The position numbers and the translations under genes were made by a program. The notes beneath the pieces were generated by a model. That model made no database searches. It was not told the DNA's origin and saw only the letters and a program-made list of their open reading frames with translations. Positions 1 to 5,227 of a stretch of 5,281 nt of DNA are shown piece by piece; the stretch's first letter is position 1, and each line of letters opens with the position of its first letter. The stretch is from Tidjanibacter sp. (GTDB lineage: Bacteria; Bacteroidota; Bacteroidia; Bacteroidales; Rikenellaceae). The stretch is from positions 1 through 5,281 of the forward strand of contig JAGBYS010000235.1 of NCBI GenBank assembly GCA_017628675.1. The letters are read 5' to 3'.

Positions 1-56
1 AGGGGTTCCAGGGGTTCCAGGGGTTCCAGGGGTTCCAGGGGTTCCAGGGGTTCCAG
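1..56. repeat. G-rich 9-bp tandem repeat array (AGGGGTTCC)
   Basis: Six perfect head-to-tail copies of AGGGGTTCC occupy bases 1-54, followed by a partial AG. The array starts at the window edge, so its true length is unknown and it probably continues upstream. Each unit carries a run of four G separated by five bases (TTCCA), which matches the pattern of a possible intramolecular G-quadruplex on the plus strand. The unit is a multiple of three, so all frames stay open through it; a plus-strand reading would give Gly-Val-Pro or Arg-Gly-Ser repeats. It lies about 75 bp upstream of the promoter of the four-helix-bundle gene. It looks like a minisatellite prone to slippage. It is not a CRISPR array: the units are contiguous and there are no spacers. 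Confidence 0.95.
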
Positions 57-70
57 AGCTGCTTCATAAA

Positions 71-115
71 GGTCCTATGACCCTTGTGACCCTTGTGACC
101 CTTGTGATTTTCGTG
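71..115. repeat. Second 9-bp tandem repeat array (ACCCTTGTG), degenerate at both ends
   Basis: Three perfect copies of ACCCTTGTG (80-88, 89-97, 98-106) are flanked in phase by degenerate units GGTCCTATG (71-79) and ATTTTCGTG (107-115). The unit length equals that of the G-rich array 16 bases upstream, but the sequence differs. Read on the opposite strand, a phase of this unit (AAGGGTCAC) matches AGGGGTTCC at 6 of 9 positions, so the two arrays could be distant inverted relatives. The array ends about 16 bp before the -33 element of the next gene's promoter, so length changes could alter the upstream promoter context. Confidence 0.85.
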
Positions 116-131
116 AAAACTATTCTTGCAG

Positions 132-163
132 TTTGCAATTTACTATAAGAAGGGTTATCTTTG
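132..163 (+). promoter_or_regulatory. Bacteroidetes-type promoter of the four-helix-bundle gene
   Basis: TTTG at 132-135 (-33) and TATCTTTG at 156-163 (-7, consensus TAnnTTTG) are separated by 20 nt, the usual arrangement for the primary sigma factor of Bacteroidetes. Transcription should start near 170, giving a leader of about 13 nt before the ATG at 183. No Shine-Dalgarno sequence is seen; the short leader is A-rich. Confidence 0.8.
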
Positions 164-182
164 TAAAAAGCGCTACTAAACT

Positions 183-758
183 ATGAGTATAAATAGCACA
201 TTTCTTTCAACCAAAGGAGATTATAAGACTCTTATTGTCTATCAAAAGGCCGAGTGTGTCTATGATGTGACCTACTATTTTGCGCTCCATTTCCTCGAAA
301 AGGGCGACCGCACAATAGATCAAATGATTCAGGCTGCACGCTCGGGGAAACAAAATATCGTAGAGGGTAATGCCGCTTCGGCTACAAGTATAGAATCTGA
401 ATTGAAACTCTATAATGTTGCTCGTGCCAGCCTCAAAGAGTTGCTTACCGATTATGAGGATTATTTGCGAGTGAGAGGTCTTGAACAGTGGAATATGGAG
501 GATGAACGACACATTCGTGCAAGAGAGATTTGCAAAGAGCATAATGACTCGGCCTATTATCGTTATGCGATAGAAATCCGTTCAAGTGAAACTATTGCAA
601 ATATCGCAATAATTCTCATTCATCAGACCGACAAGTTGCTGGCGTTACTATTCGAGAGTCGGAAGCAGTTTTTTCTCAAAAATGGAGGTATTCGTGAGGA
701 AATGACACGCGCAAGACTCAATATGAAGAGAAAACAGTCGTGGCAAGACGATATTTAG
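183..758 (+). CDS. Four-helix-bundle (S23/IVP-like) protein with C-terminal suffix domain
   Basis: This 191-residue protein is all-helical by appearance and belongs to the four-helix-bundle family first named for proteins encoded in 23S rRNA intervening sequences; Avd, the accessory protein of diversity-generating retroelements, is a structural relative. The family signature is QMIQAARSGKQNIVEG (residues 47-62), followed by the helix ELKLYNVARASLKELL (73-88). Helix four is near 137-167. A basic tail, GGIREEMTRARL (168-179) plus MKRK, matches what I recall as the 'four helix bundle suffix' subfamily. Biochemical function is unknown; relatives form oligomers and Avd binds nucleic acid. No reverse transcriptase, variable repeat or rRNA is present here. 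Its own promoter lies just upstream, behind two 9-bp repeat arrays. Its codons are clearly AT-richer than those of the following genes, which suggests acquisition. The ATG at 183 sits about 13 nt after the predicted transcription start. Confidence 0.85.
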   Translation: MSINSTFLSTKGDYKTLIVYQKAECVYDVTYYFALHFLEKGDRTIDQMIQAARSGKQNIVEGNAASATSIESELKLYNVARASLKELLTDYEDYLRVRGLEQWNMEDERHIRAREICKEHNDSAYYRYAIEIRSSETIANIAIILIHQTDKLLALLFESRKQFFLKNGGIREEMTRARLNMKRKQSWQDDI

Positions 759-768
759 ACTTTTAATT

Positions 769-1419
769 ATGACAAAACAACTCGTAATTTTCGACCTCGA
801 CGGAACGCTCCTCAACACCATTGGTGACCTCACAGTAGCGGTCAATCACACCCTCGGGGAGTGTGGCTTCCCACTTCGCACCTATGACGAGGTGAGGAGT
901 ATGGTGGGCGACGGTGTGCTGAAGCTCCTCGAGAGGGCTCTGCCCGAGGCCGAGCGCACCTCTAATAATCTTACACGCGCACGCGAGATATTCCTTCCCT
1001 TCTACGGCGCCCATAATGCCGAGAAAACGCATCCCTATGAGGGAATACCCGAACTGCTCGAAGAACTCCGCAAAAGGGGCATTAAAATGGCCGTAGCGTC
1101 GAACAAATACCACGCTGCCACCTGCAAACTCATACCTCACTATTTCCCCACCATCCCCTTTGAGGTGGTGCTCGGTCAGCGCGAGGGGGTGCCCGCCAAG
1201 CCCCATCCGCAGATTGTAGCAGACATCTTGGCCGAGGTTGGCGTGGGGCGCCAGGAGGTGCTCTATGTGGGCGATACGAATGTCGATATGCTCACTGCCA
1301 AGGCCGCCGAGGTAGACCCCGTGGCTGTCGATTGGGGCTTCCGCCCACGAGAGGAACTCGCCGCCCACACGCCCCTGGCAATCATCTCCCATCCGCTCGA
1401 GTTGCTCGACTACCTGTAG
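769..1419 (+). CDS. HAD-superfamily phosphatase, phosphoglycolate phosphatase-like
   Basis: A 216-residue cytoplasmic haloacid dehalogenase-type phosphatase of the usual length for Gph/PGMB-type enzymes. All four HAD motifs are visible: motif I DLDGT (9-13; Asp9 nucleophile, Asp11 acid/base), motif II Ser111 in VASNK, motif III Lys144 in AKPHP, and motif IV VGDTNVD (167-173; Asp169 and Asp173 for Mg2+). A helical C1-type cap lies between motifs I and II (about 15-85), and the late VDWGFRP (187-193) matches the VTWGFR of phosphoglycolate phosphatases. The likely reaction is hydrolysis of 2-phosphoglycolate or another small phosphomonoester; the exact substrate cannot be read from the sequence. 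It starts 10 nt after the four-helix-bundle gene and has no clear promoter of its own, so it may be co-transcribed with it, although the difference in base composition argues that the pairing is recent. Confidence 0.9.
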   Translation: MTKQLVIFDLDGTLLNTIGDLTVAVNHTLGECGFPLRTYDEVRSMVGDGVLKLLERALPEAERTSNNLTRAREIFLPFYGAHNAEKTHPYEGIPELLEELRKRGIKMAVASNKYHAATCKLIPHYFPTIPFEVVLGQREGVPAKPHPQIVADILAEVGVGRQEVLYVGDTNVDMLTAKAAEVDPVAVDWGFRPREELAAHTPLAIISHPLELLDYL

Positions 1420-1448
1420 CGAGCGGGCCACAAGGAGAAGAATACAGC

Positions 1449-1467
1449 CCGAAAATTTCGTTTTCGG
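1449..1467. repeat. Short inverted repeat overlapping the -33 region
   Basis: CCGAAAA (1449-1455) and TTTTCGG (1461-1467) form a 7-bp perfect stem around the loop TTTCG. It follows the HAD gene by about 30 bases and overlaps the proposed -33 element of the next promoter. It could be a weak terminator for the upstream gene or an operator for the downstream one. It is short, so chance is possible. Confidence 0.45.
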
Positions 1468-1486
1468 CGGAATAGGATTATCTTTG
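1456..1486 (+). promoter_or_regulatory. Bacteroidetes-type promoter of the GH26-like lipoprotein gene
   Basis: A perfect -7 box TATCTTTG lies at 1479-1486, with a TTTG-like TTTCG starting at 1456, 19 nt upstream. Transcription should begin near 1493. This rules out a TTG start at 1484, which lies inside the -7 box, and makes the ATG at 1496 nearly leaderless; it favours the ATG at 1511. Confidence 0.75.
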
Positions 1487-1510
1487 TGGGGTAATATGGC
1501 ACTGCGGAAT

Positions 1511-2929
1511 ATGAAAAAACTACTCACATACCTCACTCTTCTGTTGGCGACGCTGTCGCTTGTGGGATGTCACGAAGACCCACCCGTTGTGGAGCCCGTG
1601 ACACCCGTCATCACGGCCCAGTCCATCATCTCGGGTGCATTGGACATCTCGACTGAGCCACAGAAGATTCTGATTCTCTTCAAGCGAGAAATCGAGCTGG
1701 TGGATCCCTCGTGTGTGACCCTCACGCCGAGTGTGCCCCTGGAGGTTGTGGCCGATAGCGTGAAGCTCACCATCCAGACCCTCGAGAAGATGGCCTACGA
1801 CACGGAGTATGAACTACGCATTGGTGCGGGTGCGGTTGTGGATAAGGCAACCGACGCGCCCAATCTCGATCGTTCCATCCTCTTCCGCACCGAGGAGGGA
1901 CCCCACACGCCCCCCGATGAGATTACCGTACAGCTTGCAACTCCCAATCCGCTACCCGTAGCGCAGGAGCTCTACTCGTTCCTCTGGAGCCTCTATGGCA
2001 GAGCTACGCTCTCGGGTGCGAAGGCCTCCCTTGCCTGGGATCTGAACGAGTGTGACTGGATAAATCGCTACACGGGCAACTATCCCGTGGTGGCCGCCTT
2101 TGACTATCAGTACTTGCACCATTCGCCCTCCTCGTCGCTCAACTATGGCGACATTACGCCCACCGAGAAGTGGTGGAGCGAAGGTGGCGTGGTGGCCATC
2201 GATTGGCATTGGATGGTGCCTGCGGCTGAGGGCTCAAGGCAGTATACCTACCTCCGCGAGGAGACCACCGCAACGGTCGCCAATATGCTCAAGGAGGGTA
2301 CTTGGGAGAATGCCCAGATGATGCAGGACCTCAAGGAGGTGGCCGATATGTTGCTGCTTCTGCAGGCCAAGAAGATTCCCGTGCTGTGGCGTCCCCTGCC
2401 CGATACGCTCAGCCCCAAGAGTGCAAGCGTGGGTAGTGGCGAGTACTACTGGTGGTGTGGCGCAGAGCCAAGGGACTACAAGGCTCTGTGGCGCAAGATG
2501 TTCGATTACTTCGCCGAAAGAGGGGTGAAAAATCTCATCTGGGTGTGGACCTCGCAGGTGGAGAATATTGAGTACTACCCGGGCGACGAGTGGGTCGATA
2601 TGGTGGCGCTGGAGCTCTACAATATGGCCACGATGAAGGATATTAACGCCCTGAGTGCACAACTCGACAAAGACTTCCCACATAAGATGGTTTCGCTCGG
2701 TGAGTTTGGAAACCTTCCGACGATGGATATGCAGCTTGGTGAGGGCGTTGCGTGGAGCTACTTTGTTCCCCACAGCGACCAGCAAAACAACTACACAGAG
2801 GGCTTCGCGCATAGCTATGCAACGATAGATTGGTGGAGGGCAAGTTTCATCGACAGCAGAGTGCTCTCTCGCTCGGCGGTGACACTCCTCAAGAGCTATC
2901 AAGCAGTACGAGCCCTGGCGGTGGAGTAG
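1511..2929 (+). CDS. Lipoprotein with Ig-like domain and GH26-like (beta-mannanase family) domain, altered acid/base site
   Basis: A 472-residue protein. The ATG at 1511 gives a clean lipoprotein signal (MKKLL, hydrophobic core, lipobox LVGC with Cys20). The following HED fits the acidic export signal of surface lipoproteins in Bacteroidetes, so an outer-surface location is likely. Residues 30-127 resemble a bacterial Ig-like (SbsA-type) domain; about 143-470 resemble glycoside hydrolase family 26, which cleaves beta-1,4-mannan and related glycans. GH26-like landmarks are IDWHWMVP (230-237), VLWRPL (291-296), YYWWCG (312-317), IWVWTS (343-348), VDMVALELY (362-370) and the putative nucleophile Glu398 in LGEFGNLP. 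The family's acid/base Glu normally follows His in RPLHE; here the sequence is RPLPD (Asp298), so activity may be changed or lost. It stands alone, without SusC/SusD partners, behind its own promoter and in front of a strong terminator. Domain call is good; substrate is uncertain. Confidence 0.85.
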   Translation: MKKLLTYLTLLLATLSLVGCHEDPPVVEPVTPVITAQSIISGALDISTEPQKILILFKREIELVDPSCVTLTPSVPLEVVADSVKLTIQTLEKMAYDTEYELRIGAGAVVDKATDAPNLDRSILFRTEEGPHTPPDEITVQLATPNPLPVAQELYSFLWSLYGRATLSGAKASLAWDLNECDWINRYTGNYPVVAAFDYQYLHHSPSSSLNYGDITPTEKWWSEGGVVAIDWHWMVPAAEGSRQYTYLREETTATVANMLKEGTWENAQMMQDLKEVADMLLLLQAKKIPVLWRPLPDTLSPKSASVGSGEYYWWCGAEPRDYKALWRKMFDYFAERGVKNLIWVWTSQVENIEYYPGDEWVDMVALELYNMATMKDINALSAQLDKDFPHKMVSLGEFGNLPTMDMQLGEGVAWSYFVPHSDQQNNYTEGFAHSYATIDWWRASFIDSRVLSRSAVTLLKSYQAVRALAVE

Positions 2930-2944
2930 GGGTGTTCAAAAATA

Positions 2945-2977
2945 AAGAAAAGCGACCTTCGACGGGTCGCTTTTCTT
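2945..2977. terminator. Bidirectional intrinsic terminator between convergent genes
   Basis: A perfect 13-bp stem, AAGAAAAGCGACC (2945-2957) with GGTCGCTTTTCTT (2965-2977), encloses a 7-nt loop. The A-rich left arm and T-rich right arm let it work in both directions. It sits 15 bp after the lipoprotein stop codon and 6 bp before the stop codon of the convergent methyltransferase gene, so it probably serves both transcripts. Confidence 0.93.
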
Positions 2978-2983
2978 GTTGTG

Positions 2984-3655
2984 TTACCAAATAAAGGGAA
3001 GTAGTCTGTAGCGGACACGCTCGGTGTACTCCTTGTAGCCCTCAAGCCCCTGGGTGAGCACCTCCTCCTCGTTGCGTATGCGCTTGGCGATAATCGGTAT
3101 GTAGAGGAGCATCAGCACAAACGAGGGCAGTGAGCCCAGAACGAGTGGCATAGAGAGAAAAAGGAGTATGGTGGCCGAGTACATAGGGTGGCGCACTATG
3201 CCGTAGAGCCCCTTGTCGATGACCCTCTGCCCCTCCTGCACCTCAATGGTGCGTGAAAGGTAGGTGTTCTCCCTGAGCACCTCGGCATAGAGCAGATAGG
3301 AGGCCAGAAACAGCCCCACAGCCGTCCATACGCACCACTCGGGTAGTGTGCTCCAGCCATACCTCCAGTTGAGCCCCGAAGTTATAAATGAGGCGATGAA
3401 TAGTAGGCCACTTAGGGCTACGACCTTGCGCTGCTCGCCCTCCTGCTCTTTGGCTTGCAGGCGCTTTTGGAGTAGGGAGGGATTCTTGGCAATCAAGATG
3501 ATGCCCGCAATGAACATCGGGATGAAAAGAATTGCCATCAGTAGCCACCCGTTGGAGAAGTGGAGACTGCCGGCGGGCAGGAATATGAGGGTGCCGATGA
3601 GCACTACGCCCGCCAGGAATTTCACAATAGCCTCAATAAATAACTTGCTTTTCAT
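2984..3655 (-). CDS. Isoprenylcysteine carboxyl methyltransferase (ICMT)-like integral membrane protein
   Basis: A 223-residue inner-membrane protein with about five to six hydrophobic segments (roughly 8-27, 37-56, 79-93, 106-125 and a 160-189 hairpin). The C-terminal half carries the ICMT/PEMT-type S-adenosylmethionine site: GLYGIVRHPMYS (149-160, with the RHPxY core) and RIRNEEEVL (192-200), then YKEYTERVRYRLLPFIW at the end. In eukaryotes this fold methylates the carboxyl group of prenylated cysteine; bacterial members are widespread and their substrates are mostly unknown (lipid or lipid-like acceptors are possible). Its ATG overlaps the stop codon of the upstream hydrolase in an ATGA, so the two are translationally coupled. 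It ends against the bidirectional terminator. The family call is firm; the substrate is unknown. Confidence 0.88.
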   Translation of the reverse strand: MKSKLFIEAIVKFLAGVVLIGTLIFLPAGSLHFSNGWLLMAILFIPMFIAGIILIAKNPSLLQKRLQAKEQEGEQRKVVALSGLLFIASFITSGLNWRYGWSTLPEWCVWTAVGLFLASYLLYAEVLRENTYLSRTIEVQEGQRVIDKGLYGIVRHPMYSATILLFLSMPLVLGSLPSFVLMLLYIPIIAKRIRNEEEVLTQGLEGYKEYTERVRYRLLPFIW

Positions 3656-4398
3656 AGTGTGGGATAGATTAGTTGGGTGATTCGTTTTGCCACCTCCTCG
3701 GGGTGGTCAATTAGCAGTTCGCCGTGATTCATCTTTGGGAAGATGGTTACCTGTGCCCTCGGATGTAGTGCCGTTAGGTGGCGTGCTTGAGCCCTGGCCA
3801 CAAAGGCCTCTTTTGTGCCATACCAATAATGGATGTCGTTGCCCGAGATGGAATACAACTTGGTGGTGTACACCGCTTTGTAGCCATCTATGACGGCTCT
3901 TCTGCCGCCCCAGGGGTATGCCTTCCTGCACTCGTCGAGAAGTGTGTCGAAGTAGTGGCTGCGGAATACCCGACGCCAAAAGCCGGTCAAATGGTAACAG
4001 GTCCAGACATTGAGCGCCTGCAGGTGGCTCAGAGGGCCCACAATAATGCGTGGTAGTGGGAGTAGGGGAGCCGCATCCAGAATGGCGTGGTCAATGGTGA
4101 TGTCGCCTCGCTCAAGCGTGTGCGAGAGGATCTTTCCGCCCAACGATAGGCCGTAAGCACAGGCTATGTGGCCACTGTGGTGCGAAAGGATGTGGTTGGC
4201 CACTTGCGCCGCCTGGTCGCCTATGGAGGTGAATTGTGTGTGCTCACCGATGACGAAGCCGTCAATCTCCACAGCAATAATATGAAACCTCTCTTGGAGA
4301 AGGTTTATGAGGGGAGTGAAGAGCTCGAAGGTGACCCCAAGCCCTGGAATCAACATAACCGTAGGCGCCCCCTTCGGCCCAAAAGAGTGAAATTTCAT
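3652..4398 (-). CDS. Alpha/beta hydrolase
   Basis: A 248-residue protein with the alpha/beta-hydrolase fold and no signal peptide, so probably cytoplasmic. Motifs in order: the oxyanion-loop region MLIPGLG (15-21), the nucleophile elbow GLSLGG (83-88, Ser85), a helical cap region around 115-185, a probable acid at Glu197 in WYGTKEAF (Glu where Asp is more usual), and the catalytic His225 in MNHGELL. Esterase, lipase or thioesterase activity fits; nothing shows the substrate. The ATG at 4398 is chosen over an in-frame GTG at 4428 because that GTG overlaps the -7 promoter box. Its stop codon overlaps the start of the ICMT-like gene (ATGA), which points to a shared task, for example removing an ester that the partner makes. 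Confidence 0.85.
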   Translation of the reverse strand: MKFHSFGPKGAPTVMLIPGLGVTFELFTPLINLLQERFHIIAVEIDGFVIGEHTQFTSIGDQAAQVANHILSHHSGHIACAYGLSLGGKILSHTLERGDITIDHAILDAAPLLPLPRIIVGPLSHLQALNVWTCYHLTGFWRRVFRSHYFDTLLDECRKAYPWGGRRAVIDGYKAVYTTKLYSISGNDIHYWYGTKEAFVARAQARHLTALHPRAQVTIFPKMNHGELLIDHPEEVAKRITQLIYPTL

Positions 4399-4427
4399 AG
4401 TGTCCGTGAATTGTCTAAGTACCCTCA

Positions 4428-4459
4428 CAAAGATATGAATTTATGGCGGTTTTAGCAAC
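4428..4459 (-). promoter_or_regulatory. Minus-strand promoter of the hydrolase/methyltransferase operon
   Basis: On the minus strand, TATCTTTG occupies 4435 down to 4428 (a perfect -7 box), with GTTG at 4459-4456 as a weaker -33 element 20 nt upstream. Transcription should start near 4421, leaving about 22 nt before the ATG at 4398. The 4446-4457 copy of a direct repeat lies across this promoter. Confidence 0.7.
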
Positions 4460-4477
4460 TCGCACCGCGGTTTTGCA
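4446..4477. repeat. Direct repeat GCGGTTTT(A)GCA, 21-bp period, in the divergent promoter region
   Basis: GCGGTTTTAGCA (4446-4457) and GCGGTTTTGCA (4467-4477) are nearly identical and start 21 bp apart, two helical turns. They lie between divergent promoters, the first copy overlapping the promoter of the hydrolase operon. This spacing suits an operator bound on one face of the helix. The match is short and could be chance. Confidence 0.45.
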
Positions 4478-4504
4478 GGGCGGAACGGTAAATTGTGCCT
4501 GACG

Positions 4505-4535
4505 CTTGATTGTTGCGGCAAGTTTTATATTTTTG
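4505..4535 (+). promoter_or_regulatory. Promoter of the macro-like protein gene
   Basis: TATTTTTG (4528-4535) matches the TAnnTTTG -7 box, with CTTG (4505-4508) as a -33 element 19 nt upstream. Transcription should begin near 4542, leaving a leader of about 34 nt before the ATG at 4576. Confidence 0.6.
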
Positions 4536-4575
4536 TGATGGATAGATTATTTTTCACTCATATAACAAAAACGGT

Positions 4576-4968
4576 ATGTACAACAGACGATTTACTCCGC
4601 CGATGATCACCCGCTTGGAGGAAAATGAGATTTTTGTGTTCGGCTCCAATCTCGCAGGGGCCCACGGTGGTGGGGCTGCCCGCGTGGCGCGTATGCAGTT
4701 TGGTGCCGTGCAGGGACAAGGTGTTGGTATGCAAGGACAGTGCTACGCCATTCCCACGATGCACGGTGGCGTGGAGGCTATTAAACCCTATGTGGATGAG
4801 TTTGTGGCCTATGCACAATCTCACCCCGAGAAGGTATTCCTGGTAACCAGAATCGGCTGCGGCATTGCAGGCTTCACGGCCCGCGATATGGCCCCTCTGT
4901 TTGCCCAGACAATCGATCTTGAGAATGTCATCCTGCCCAAAGATTTCGTGTTGGTGCTGCAAGGTTAG
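4576..4968 (+). CDS. Small macro-domain-like protein of the A1S_2505 type
   Basis: A 130-residue soluble protein. It carries EIFVFGSNLAGAHGGGAA (18-35), a glycine-rich loop typical of a compact family found in bacteria and phages that I recall as 'A1S_2505 family phage non-structural protein'. Further conserved blocks are YAIPTMHGG (57-65) and FLVTRIGCGIAGF (88-100), and the end MAPLF...NVILPKDF (105-124). The arrangement of an N-terminal GSNxxGxHG loop and a later GxGxxG loop is reminiscent of macro domains, which bind ADP-ribose; a nucleotide-like ligand is therefore possible but unproven. The ATG at 4576 follows a suitable leader; Met10 (4603) is an alternative start. It is monocistronic, with its own promoter and a strong terminator. 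Family membership is likely; function is unknown. Confidence 0.8.
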   Translation: MYNRRFTPPMITRLEENEIFVFGSNLAGAHGGGAARVARMQFGAVQGQGVGMQGQCYAIPTMHGGVEAIKPYVDEFVAYAQSHPEKVFLVTRIGCGIAGFTARDMAPLFAQTIDLENVILPKDFVLVLQG

Positions 4969-5005
4969 CTCACGCTGCCCCCAACCACCCATCCCGCAGA
5001 ATCGT

Positions 5006-5037
5006 AAAAAAGCACTCTTGATTAAGAGTGCTTTTTT
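5006..5037. terminator. Strong intrinsic terminator, usable in both directions
   Basis: A perfect 14-bp stem, AAAAAAGCACTCTT (5006-5019) with AAGAGTGCTTTTTT (5024-5037), encloses a GATT loop. The six terminal T residues on each strand make it a good terminator in both directions. It lies 37 bp after the macro-like gene's stop codon. Confidence 0.93.
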
Positions 5038-5074
5038 AATCGTTTATGATTAATTTAACTGTTTTATAACTAAC

Positions 5075-5103
5075 GGTTTACTTTCCTATGCAGAAAGTAA
5101 ACC
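5075..5103. repeat. Perfect 11-bp inverted repeat with 7-bp spacer
   Basis: GGTTTACTTTC (5075-5085) and GAAAGTAAACC (5093-5103) are perfect inverted arms around CTATGCA. No T-run follows on either strand, so it is unlikely to be a simple terminator. The 11-bp arms with a 7-bp centre resemble the geometry of a tyrosine-recombinase core site, but it could equally be a hairpin in an RNA. Confidence 0.75.
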
Positions 5104-5219
5104 ACTCTGATAATCAGATAGTTACGGAGTTGTGGGTAAAATAAGGGAATCAATTGAGCCTTGCAATTGTGACTAATGGCGACTTCTCGTTTTTGCCACT
5201 TGGCGCCCTAATTCTGACA

Positions 5220-5227
5220 CAAAGATA
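5220..5227 (-). promoter_or_regulatory. Possible minus-strand promoter (-7 box only)
   Basis: A perfect TATCTTTG lies on the minus strand (5227 down to 5220) within an AT-rich stretch. No convincing -33 element is visible at the expected distance. If active, it would start a transcript near 5213 running left into the structured region and stopping at the terminator at 5037-5006. Confidence 0.4.

Noticed and set aside
1..115. CRISPR array
   Set aside because: Units are 9 bp and contiguous with no spacers, and no cas gene is present.
1..148. Open frame through both arrays giving Gly-Val-Pro repeats, then Thr-Leu-Val repeats, ending at TAA 146-148
   Set aside because: Any 9-bp repeat without an internal stop stays open. 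No start codon is visible before the array, and the frame runs into the promoter of the next gene. A coding C-terminus entering from outside the window cannot be fully excluded.
183..758. Diversity-generating retroelement, because Avd is a relative of this protein
   Set aside because: No reverse transcriptase and no template/variable repeat pair in the window.
763..1536. 257-codon open frame on the minus strand
   Set aside because: It lies antisense to the HAD gene, whose four catalytic motifs are intact. GC-rich codon use leaves the opposite strand open; the translation shows no recognisable domain.
2234..2902. 222-codon open frame on the minus strand
   Set aside because: Antisense to the GH26-like domain; Cys/His-rich shadow translation with no family features.
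1511..2929. Polysaccharide utilisation locus around the GH26-like lipoprotein
   Set aside because: No SusC/SusD-like genes, sensor-regulator or other glycosidases are present; the gene is a single unit bounded by promoter and terminator.
5073..5208. 45-codon open stretch on the minus strand
   Set aside because: No ATG, no ribosome-binding context, and it runs through inverted repeats that explain the sequence better as structure.
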